Shown here one piece after another: positions 1 to 5,841 of a stretch of DNA of 11,932 bases (position 1 is its first letter; each line of letters begins with the position of its first letter). The DNA comes from Methylococcaceae bacterium (GTDB lineage Bacteria > Pseudomonadota > Gammaproteobacteria > Methylococcales > Methylomonadaceae): positions 1-11,932 of the forward strand of contig RFQK01000027.1 in the NCBI GenBank assembly GCA_009925045.1. The letters are read 5' to 3'. The position numbers and the translations under genes are program-made. The notes under the pieces are model-generated. The model worked only from the letters and a program-made list of their open reading frames with translations, did not search any database and was not told where the DNA came from.

Positions 1-1171
1 TCAAAAATTCGTCGATAATCTCGATACTCACATGTTGCATCACCACACAATGAGCTAATAAACCACCCAGACGTAAGTCATCATCCGGGACGAGTAGCCA
101 TTTTTCCATAATCCATTGACTGGGTCTTTTGAAGTAAACGGTATTCGAGCAGGGGTTTAACCAGGCGGGATAATGGCTAGCTTCCAAGCCAGTTTTTAAA
201 TAGTGTGCGTTATCCAGCAGTTGCTGGGCCTGATGCTGATAGCTTGGGAAGCCAGTTTTTTGAATTTTCCACCATAATTTCAGAGCAGCCAAGGCCGATC
301 GCGAGCAGGCCAAGGTGGCGATTTCTTGGTTTAGATAGGGGACTCGTGGCTGGTTTTGTTCAGATTGGATGTTTTTTGTAGTGATAAAAATTCCAGCCGG
401 TTCGTCGATTCCGAAAAACTTATGCCTGCTGACAGCAATCGAGTCAAACCACTGTTGATTCTGATCGAGTAAATGAGCGTAGGGGCTAAACGGCAAAAAA
501 CCGCCGAATAAAGCGGCATCAAGGTGACGATAAACGGCCAGATTGTTTTTACTGTCCAGTACTTGCTGGATAGCGTTTTGATCATCAATAGCCCCTTTAA
601 AGGTCGTGCCGATCGCGATGATGATTAAAGCAGGCCTATTGGAAAGGAGTTGGCGTTCAAAATCATTGATGTCCATTCGTCCGTTTACAAGAGTTTTAAT
701 GACGCGTGTTTCCAGTTGCTGCAGTTCCGCCAGTTGCTTAATGGAGTAATGGGCTTCTGCAGAAACATATAACACGGGTTTCAGGCCGGTTTGTTTGATC
801 AGCAACTGGGTGCCGAAATATATCCCTAAATTGTTGCCTTGAGTGCCACTCAAGGTAATAACGCCCCAAGTGTTATCGGCTTGAAAGCCGTAGAGTGGGG
901 CTAAAAAGTCAATGACCTCGTTTTCAAAAACGTGGGTATTAAGAGGGGCTATGCTGGCTTGATGCGGCGAACCGGCATTATTGAGAGCAAGTTCGGTTAA
1001 TCCCGACTGGCCATACCACGAGTAGAACTCAGTTAAACCTAAATCTTGATTAATCGGATAACCGATAGAGCGTTTTTTGTAAGCGGATACCTGACGCGCA
1101 AAAGTATTTAATTTCTGGTCAATTGAATCAGGATAACCACTATCAGGCTTAAGATTGAATACACTATTCAT
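1..1171 (-). CDS. PLP-dependent histidine decarboxylase-like protein (C-terminus cut by window edge)
   Basis: Group II pyridoxal-phosphate decarboxylase most like the Gram-negative histidine decarboxylases (the family also includes serine decarboxylases), which release CO2 from the amino acid to give the amine in the cytosol. I translated 390 codons with no internal stop; the frame runs off the left edge, and the last residues (IEIIDEFL) match the far C-terminus of the roughly 380-residue family, so little is missing. Visible landmarks: His141 in AHYS (ring stacking on PLP), HLDAA at 216-220 with Asp218 for the pyridine nitrogen, and the PLP lysine Lys251 in VSRHKFFG, where the family usually has VSGHK. 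The ATG is preceded by a stem-loop instead of a clear Shine-Dalgarno. An in-frame stop lies further upstream, so a TTG start is possible. The 47-residue peptide gene ends 79 bases upstream on the same strand. The substrate is inferred from family likeness only. Confidence 0.85.
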   Translation of the reverse strand, partial: MNSVFNLKPDSGYPDSIDQKLNTFARQVSAYKKRSIGYPINQDLGLTEFYSWYGQSGLTELALNNAGSPHQASIAPLNTHVFENEVIDFLAPLYGFQADNTWGVITLSGTQGNNLGIYFGTQLLIKQTGLKPVLYVSAEAHYSIKQLAELQQLETRVIKTLVNGRMDINDFERQLLSNRPALIIIAIGTTFKGAIDDQNAIQQVLDSKNNLAVYRHLDAALFGGFLPFSPYAHLLDQNQQWFDSIAVSRHKFFGIDEPAGIFITTKNIQSEQNQPRVPYLNQEIATLACSRSALAALKLWWKIQKTGFPSYQHQAQQLLDNAHYLKTGLEASHYPAWLNPCSNTVYFKRPSQWIMEKWLLVPDDDLRLGGLLAHCVVMQHVSIEIIDEFL

Positions 1172-1174
1172 AGG

Positions 1175-1202
1175 CAAATGGTGACATGAGTCAGACCATT
1201 TG
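1175..1202 (-). promoter_or_regulatory. Stem-loop just upstream of the decarboxylase start codon
   Basis: An 8-bp perfect stem (CAAATGGT/ACCATTTG) encloses 12 bases that can pair further (GAC/GTC around a four-base loop). It ends three bases before the ATG and occupies the place where a ribosome-binding site would lie; no Shine-Dalgarno is visible there. No U-tract follows, so it is not a standard terminator. A role in limiting translation or processing the mRNA between the small peptide gene and the decarboxylase is inference. Confidence 0.5.
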
Positions 1203-1250
1203 TGCAAACGCCTAGGACTCAATCCTAATTAAGTAGTCATTATCCTGTCT

Positions 1251-1394
1251 TTAACCATGAATTTCAGGTGTGTGCCAAGCTTCTTTGATTAATGTGACGA
1301 CCTCATGCATCACAATACGGAGAAACTGGAAAGCACCGACTAATAGCACCAGTAAAGACGCGAGCGCAGCAAGCAAAAGTAACAGGGTTTTCAT
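1251..1394 (-). CDS. Small hydrophobic peptide, 47 residues, unknown function
   Basis: I do not recognise this peptide. It has 47 residues: Lys2 and Thr3, then a very hydrophobic Leu/Ala/Val stretch from residue 4 to about 25 that reads as one transmembrane helix or an uncleaved signal anchor, followed by a mixed tail (RIVMHEVVTLIKEAW...) that could be amphipathic. The case for a real gene is strong for its size: an exact AGGAGG lies seven bases before the ATG, a good promoter stands upstream, and the next gene on the strand is the decarboxylase. It could be an inner-membrane accessory peptide, a regulatory leader peptide, or a type I toxin-like peptide. The sequence does not decide among these. 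It contains only two His codons, so a His-attenuation leader is unlikely. Confidence 0.65.
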   Translation of the reverse strand: MKTLLLLLAALASLLVLLVGAFQFLRIVMHEVVTLIKEAWHTPEIHG

Positions 1395-1401
1395 GGATAA
1401 G

Positions 1402-1407
1402 CCTCCT
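1402..1407 (-). promoter_or_regulatory. Perfect Shine-Dalgarno (AGGAGG) of the 47-residue peptide
   Basis: The reverse strand reads AAAAAGGAGG, then seven bases, then ATG. It is by far the strongest ribosome-binding site seen in the window and is the main reason to accept the small gene. Confidence 0.8.
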
Positions 1408-1437
1408 TTTTAGTTATGAGGGCATTTTTCCACTTTA

Positions 1438-1466
1438 TTTATAATAATCAAGTAGTTAACAGGCAA
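1438..1466 (-). promoter_or_regulatory. Sigma70-type promoter for the small peptide and decarboxylase
   Basis: On the reverse strand, TTGCCT (1461-1466) and TATAAA (1438-1443) are separated by exactly 17 bases of AT-rich spacer. Transcription would begin near 1431, giving a leader of about 35 bases before the small peptide ATG. The match is by eye, at four of six positions in the -35 and five of six in the -10. Confidence 0.55.
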
Positions 1467-1477
1467 CAACTTGTTGC
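1463..1477. promoter_or_regulatory. Palindrome overlapping the -35: candidate operator
   Basis: GCAACAA-C-TTGTTGC is a perfect 7-1-7 inverted repeat sharing its first bases with the -35 hexamer of the minus-strand promoter. A symmetric site here is what a dimeric repressor would use, since binding would block RNA polymerase. The cognate regulator is unknown. Confidence 0.45.
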
Positions 1478-1859
1478 GGTTTTCAGGATTGATAGGAAAA
1501 AATCAATCGCTTACATATTGTAGTTAAAGTTAAATATTGAATTTTTATTGTCTGATTTAGCTGCTTTATCGAAATGACAATATCGGGTGCTGTTAAGATG
1601 GAAGTGGAACGAATTGAAGAGAAGTTTAATCCTTGTTGGCGGTACTGAGTGCCAACGGCTTTAATCTTCAACAAAAACGTGCCCTGTGCAAAGCTTATTG
1701 CTAGCTGCCGGAATCAAGTAATTCTTGGCTAGATTCAGAGTCGTGTAAATTTCATCAACAGGTCTTTTAGGGCTCTGCACTATAAACAGGTATCCAAGCT
1801 CAACTGGTTTTTGTTAGTTACAATCAATACCTACGGCCTAGAAAACAGATAACAAATCA
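1478..1859. other. Intergenic region without a convincing gene
   Basis: About 380 bases between the divergent peptide/decarboxylase unit and the EnvZ-like kinase. The best open frame (minus strand, 63 codons from a TTG, no ribosome-binding site) is not persuasive. A hairpin, GTTGGC/GCCAAC with a 10-base loop, sits at 1635-1656. A TATAAA at 1781-1786 might serve the kinase, but no -35 is found at the right distance. There is no OmpR-type regulator or visible remnant of one. Confidence 0.5.
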
Positions 1860-3143
1860 ATGAACATAAAAAAATTTCGCAGTTATTTCAACAGCTTCTG
1901 GCTAACGTTTTTCCTGGTTATGATTATCAACCAGCTTTTACTGTTTGTGATTTTTCATTTGGTTTCAGTTCGACCGACTGCGAAAGACTTGACTCAAATT
2001 TTTGGTGCCTCACTAGAAATGGCGCGATATTTTGATGAACAGGATCCTCTGCATGGATTGGATAATCTGAGGTCACACTTAAAAAACTATCCGGCAATCG
2101 AGATTGAAAAAAAAATTGTTGAACCTGAAAAGATTCCCTGGTCCTTATTTGGCATTCGCATGCTCAAAAATGCAGTTTTACAAAATTATGCGGGTGTTTT
2201 GGACGTGGGCTATATGAAAAAGCCGAACGGTTCCAATACCTTAGTATTTCAGAACACACAAGAACCGATTATCAGTTTACGGGTTTCATTTGGAACCACC
2301 ACTATTGCCGAACAATATTTACAGTACGCATTGGTTCTGGTTCTGATCATCAGTGTATGGGCCGCTTATTGGATTTCGTCGCGAATTGTCAGGCCGTTGG
2401 AGTCCTTATCAGCCTCAGCGATCAGGCTGGGTGGCAGTAATGGCAGTAGCAGTATCGATCTCAACCAGTTTTCTGTGCCTGAGATTCGAAAACTGGCTAA
2501 TACCTTGAATGAGATGCAAGAAAAAATTGACAGCAATATTCGCGAACGTGAGGCTTTGTTATCCGGGGTTACGCACGATATTCGCACACCGCTCAGTCGG
2601 ATGCGAATTGCACTTGAGTTAAATAATCATGCGGAGTTTGAGTTTAAGGATGAGTTGCTAGAAGATATCAATGAAATGAACACCATTATTCAGCAGTTCA
2701 ATGAGTTAGCCAAGCTAAACGTCGAAATTGCTGAGCCCTGGCAAATGATCAATATTAATGAATTGATTCGCGAGATTCAGCTTAAATACAGTCGAGCCAA
2801 AGTTGAGCTGACGCTCAATCTGTGCCCGGACCTCAGATACTTAAAGCTTAAGCCCTTATCGATTACCAGACTTCTGTACAACTTAATCGACAATGCCTAT
2901 CGACACGGTAACTCGGATGTCACCATTTCAACCTATCAAAACCATCGCGAAGTGATGATTTCGGTCTCTAACCCGGTATCTGCCGATATTCAAGAGCATG
3001 ACACCTATCAAGATCCTATTTTTAACCATAAAACCGGACTTGGCTTAAAAATCATTAATCGTTTAGTTGACGTTCATAACGCGACCATTACCCAAAGTAC
3101 GGTTTATGGTGTGCGTGAATACCGATTGGTGTTTTTGGGCTAA
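1860..3143 (+). CDS. EnvZ-like sensor histidine kinase (orphan)
   Basis: Inner-membrane sensor kinase of 427 residues with EnvZ architecture. TM1 is about 13-35, the periplasmic sensor about 36-152, TM2 about 153-173, and HAMP follows to about 225. The HisKA box is SGVTHDIRTPLSRMR with phospho-acceptor His239. The ATPase N-box is NLIDNAYRHG (Asn341, Asn345) and the G-box is TGLGLKI (392-398). The H-box and G-box closely resemble those of EnvZ. The adenine-binding D-box (DxGxG in the family) reads SNPVSADI, so its Asp and both Gly are gone, although the HisKA and G-box look intact. EnvZ-type kinases normally follow an OmpR-type regulator; here about 380 non-coding bases precede the gene and the next gene is convergent, so the partner must lie elsewhere. 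No strong Shine-Dalgarno is visible before the ATG. The signal sensed is unknown. Confidence 0.9.
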   Translation: MNIKKFRSYFNSFWLTFFLVMIINQLLLFVIFHLVSVRPTAKDLTQIFGASLEMARYFDEQDPLHGLDNLRSHLKNYPAIEIEKKIVEPEKIPWSLFGIRMLKNAVLQNYAGVLDVGYMKKPNGSNTLVFQNTQEPIISLRVSFGTTTIAEQYLQYALVLVLIISVWAAYWISSRIVRPLESLSASAIRLGGSNGSSSIDLNQFSVPEIRKLANTLNEMQEKIDSNIREREALLSGVTHDIRTPLSRMRIALELNNHAEFEFKDELLEDINEMNTIIQQFNELAKLNVEIAEPWQMININELIREIQLKYSRAKVELTLNLCPDLRYLKLKPLSITRLLYNLIDNAYRHGNSDVTISTYQNHREVMISVSNPVSADIQEHDTYQDPIFNHKTGLGLKIINRLVDVHNATITQSTVYGVREYRLVFLG

Positions 3144-3264
3144 ACGGTTTCAATGATTGGATTGCTAATCAATACAGCTAAGTCGAGGCCTAAGTGTTTC
3201 CAATGAGCTTGCAAAGCAGCGTTTTGCCGAGTCAGGCTCTGCATTCTGGGTAGCTAAAGGGCGA

Positions 3265-4577
3265 TCAATTAGCGAGTAGATGCTGAGTGCTGATCACAGC
3301 GGCATTTGGATACAATTGATGGTAATGATCCATGGCAATGCTGGCATTGAACAACATACGTTGTTTGCCTAACTGCTCTGCAAAGCCTGAGCGTCTGACC
3401 ACATCCAAAACGCTGGGATTTAAACTGGTAAGCCACAGGCAGGCCCCGTGTTCGGTCACGCGTTTTTCACCTTCAATTAACATCTTAAGCGCCGAATATT
3501 CAATATCCGGTACTCGGCTCATATCCAGAACCAGCACCTGAGGTCGATGTTTTTTTACCAGAAAGCCAATCTGTCGGGCGATTTCATGGGCATTGATAAA
3601 AAACAAACTGCCTTCCGGGCGAACGATCAACAAACCCTCATAAATCTCGTCATCTGTATGCCGGTCAGAAACAGGTCTTAGAATAGTGGTGAAACGCTTT
3701 TGCGCAACCAGATAGACAGGAGGATGCGTGGTCTGACTGGCCAGCCCCAGCAAAGACACCACGATAGCGACCACGATACCTTGCAAAGTACCGAATAAAA
3801 GCTCATTAAGGCGATACCAAACGCACCAGGCAACAAGGTTTCCATTAAGCTCAGGCTCGGTAATACCGGTGCTGGCAGGCCTAAAGCAATTTCCCCGACG
3901 ACGGCAATCCCTAGATGTTGCCAATCAAACCACCAAGAACCCAATAAACAGATCCCGACCACGAATACCGGAGCAGGGGAGTGCCGTTTAAAGCGTTCCA
4001 TGCCCAGTAAAATCAACAAGGCACTGGCGGACAGCAACACACTGACGCCGGAACTGTGCGGCAGTTGATCCAGCAAATTTAGTAAGTCACGAAAAAACCC
4101 CTGTTTGTTGATATGCAAGCCCAGCATTTTCGGTAACTGATCCAAAATAATCACCAAACCAATACCCGCTTTGAATCCGGTCAGAATCGGCTGAGAGATA
4201 AAGCTCGCCACAACGCCCAGTCTGAGCACTGAGCCAATCAATAACAGGATGCCTACCAAAGCGCTCAAAGTGGCCAGCGCCAGCATCACCATTTGCGGGT
4301 TACCATCAGGGACCGCGTAATGAATCTGCGCGCCAGTCAGAATGCCTAAGGTTGTGGTGGTGCTGACGCTTAAAATTCGTGAACTGCCTAGCCAAGCATA
4401 TATCAGCATAGGTAAAAATGCGGTCAGCAAACCCGCGGCAACAGGTAAACCGGCTACCGTGGCATAAGCCATGGCCTTGGGCAGAATAATCGCCGATCCC
4501 GTAATGCCCGCTAGACAGTCAGGCCAAAGGTGAAAAGCAGATTTGTGCTTCAGGTCTAATTTAAACCAGTCGGACAT
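3265..4577 (-). pseudogene. SulP-family anion transporter, internally deleted and frameshifted
   Basis: SulP (SLC26-like) permeases carry sulfate, bicarbonate or other anions across the inner membrane and end in a cytoplasmic STAS domain; most have 500-600 residues. From the ATG at 4577 the first frame encodes a typical SulP N-terminal half (residues 1 to about 273, ending LPGAFGIALMSF) and then about 26 out-of-frame residues to a stop at 3678. A second frame ending at 3265 picks up the last membrane segment (LLFGTLQGIVVAIVV) and a complete STAS domain (LLIVRPEGSLFFINA onward). The join lies near 3797-3806. By comparison with the family, about 125-130 residues of the transmembrane core are missing and the remainder is out of frame, so no working transporter should be made. 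Both flanks remain well conserved, so the event is recent or is an assembly error. Confidence 0.85.
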
Positions 4578-4724
4578 AATTCAAAGTTTGATGTGATAAT
4601 GACAGAATTAGCCATTTAAAGTTTACTTAAGGGCATATTAGCAATTATTCAAGCAAACCCGATAGTTTCACAGAGCGTCGTCCAGCTTTTACTTTCTTTT
4701 TCAAATAATGCATCAAGATTATCC

Positions 4725-5158
4725 ATGTTAGAAACCGTTCAAGAATTTCCGACTGTATCCACCGCCATACATGAAGCAGTGGCACCCGTATTCTTATTAA
4801 CCGGCATTGGTTCCATTCTGGGGGTATTAACCAACCGTCTGGGGCGCGCCGTTGACAGAGCCCGGCGTCTGGTTGAAATGACGGTTGAACAGCGTGCACG
4901 TTAGTGGCTATTATCGGCAAACGGATTTACTGGATACGTCTGGCAATTAGTCTGATTACCTTTTCAGCCTTATCGATTTGTATGTCAATTGCATCCCTGT
5001 TTATCGTGGTTGAAATGAAGATGGATTCACCCGGGCTAGTTTCGTTTCTGTTCGTTATCGCTATGTCCACTTTAATTTTTGGTTTATTGTGCTTTTTACG
5101 CGAAATTGTTTTAGCGTCCAAAGAAATCATTTCTCCGACCCGCATCGAAAAATCATGA
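4725..5158 (+). pseudogene. DUF2721 membrane protein split by a frameshift
   Basis: DUF2721 proteins are small membrane proteins of unknown function. The N-terminal piece (4725-4904, 59 residues) has the family hallmark VAPVFLLTGIG, then LTNRLGRAVDRARRL, and stops at TAG. The C-terminal piece opens in the next frame at GTG 4904-4906, sharing a base with that stop (TAGTG), and supplies the other two membrane helices and LLCFLREIVLAS. Adding one T before TAGTG would join them as ...EQRARLVAIIGKRIYW..., a continuous protein of about 144 residues, which is the normal size. This suggests a one-base deletion, real or from sequencing. Stop-start coupling making two half-proteins is less likely. No Shine-Dalgarno precedes the GTG. 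The final TGA overlaps the methyltransferase ATG, so the two genes are co-transcribed. Confidence 0.75.
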
Positions 5159-5841
5159 ACTTGCATAACGCCAGCTGGAGTTTTGACGGCATCGCTGAAG
5201 AGTTTGAAAGCCATATTCGTGCCTCGGTGCCGTATTACGACCAAGGGCATGATCTGGTTTGTATGTATAGTGACTTTTTCGTCACTGACGCCAGCAGGAT
5301 TTATGAAATTGGTTCAGCATCTGGGCTGTTATCCAGAAAGCTATTAGACTGGCATGCATCTAAACCTGCTCTGCAATTGTGTGGTATAGATCCTGTCGAA
5401 GATATGATTGAACACGCCCAAGCGCAAACTCAAGACCCGCGCGCTCAGTTTATTTGTGAAGATGTCCTGAATCTGCAGTTAGATCCCTGTAATCTGGTCG
5501 TGTCTTATTACACGATGCAGTTTATTCATCCCAATGTCAGGCAGCAGGTGTTTAATAAAATTTACCAAGCTTTGAATTGGGGTGGGGCGCTGATTTTATT
5601 TGAAAAAGTGCGCGCGCCGGATGCCCGCTTTCAGGATTATTCCAATCAGATCTATAACGATTACAAACTGGCTCAGGGTTTTACTGAGGCTGATATTTTG
5701 CATAAATCCCGCGCCTTAAAAGGGGTGTTGGAACCGTTCTCTGAACAAGCAAATCTCGATATGTTGGCACGCGCCGGTTTTCAAGATATCAGTTCTATTT
5801 TTAAGTGGGTGTGCTTCGAAGGCTTCCTCGCCATCAAATAA
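5155..5841 (+). CDS. CmoA-like SAM-dependent methyltransferase fold protein
   Basis: Soluble class I Rossmann protein of 228 residues resembling CmoA, the enzyme that makes carboxy-SAM for the cmo5U34 wobble base of tRNA. CmoA-like traits are WSFD near the N-terminus, RASVPYYDQ, the SAM loop YEIGSASG (50-57), GIDP (77-80), YTMQFIHP (119-126), and KIYQALNWGGALILFEK. I chose ATG 5155 because it forms an ATGA overlap with the preceding gene and gives the CmoA-length N-terminus; an earlier ATG at 5089 would lie deep in that gene. One doubt about the function: E. coli CmoA uses Arg199 (QKRS) to hold the carboxylate, and the aligned residue here is Ser185 (HKSRAL), with Arg186 one place later. It may be a paralogous methyltransferase and not a true carboxy-SAM synthase. 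No CmoB is nearby. Its end overlaps the convergent hybrid kinase by 8 bases. Confidence 0.8.
   Translation: MNLHNASWSFDGIAEEFESHIRASVPYYDQGHDLVCMYSDFFVTDASRIYEIGSASGLLSRKLLDWHASKPALQLCGIDPVEDMIEHAQAQTQDPRAQFICEDVLNLQLDPCNLVVSYYTMQFIHPNVRQQVFNKIYQALNWGGALILFEKVRAPDARFQDYSNQIYNDYKLAQGFTEADILHKSRALKGVLEPFSEQANLDMLARAGFQDISSIFKWVCFEGFLAIK

Noticed and set aside
331..588. Minus-strand open frame of 85 codons
   Set aside because: It lies inside the decarboxylase gene in another frame; the decarboxylase reads through with all family motifs.
1483..1674. Minus-strand open frame of 63 codons in the intergenic gap
   Set aside because: It starts at TTG with no ribosome-binding site, has low-complexity composition and no recognisable domain.
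1781..1786. TATAAA as a -10 for the EnvZ-like kinase
   Set aside because: No acceptable -35 lies 16-18 bases upstream and there is no extended -10.
3144..3264. Terminator between the EnvZ-like kinase and SulP
   Set aside because: Only weak 5-bp pairings (for example TGATT/AATCA near 3155-3172) without a T-tract were found.
4578..4724. Divergent promoters between SulP and DUF2721
   Set aside because: AT-rich hexamers occur, but no -35/-10 pair with suitable spacing could be supported by eye.
4645..4920. Minus-strand open frame of 91 codons opposite the DUF2721 gene
   Set aside because: It is antisense to the DUF2721 N-terminal half, which has clear family sequence, and shows no domain of its own.
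5089..5154. Longer N-terminus for the CmoA-like protein from ATG 5089
   Set aside because: The extra 22 residues come from the DUF2721 coding region in another frame; ATG 5155 gives the CmoA-like start and an ATGA overlap.
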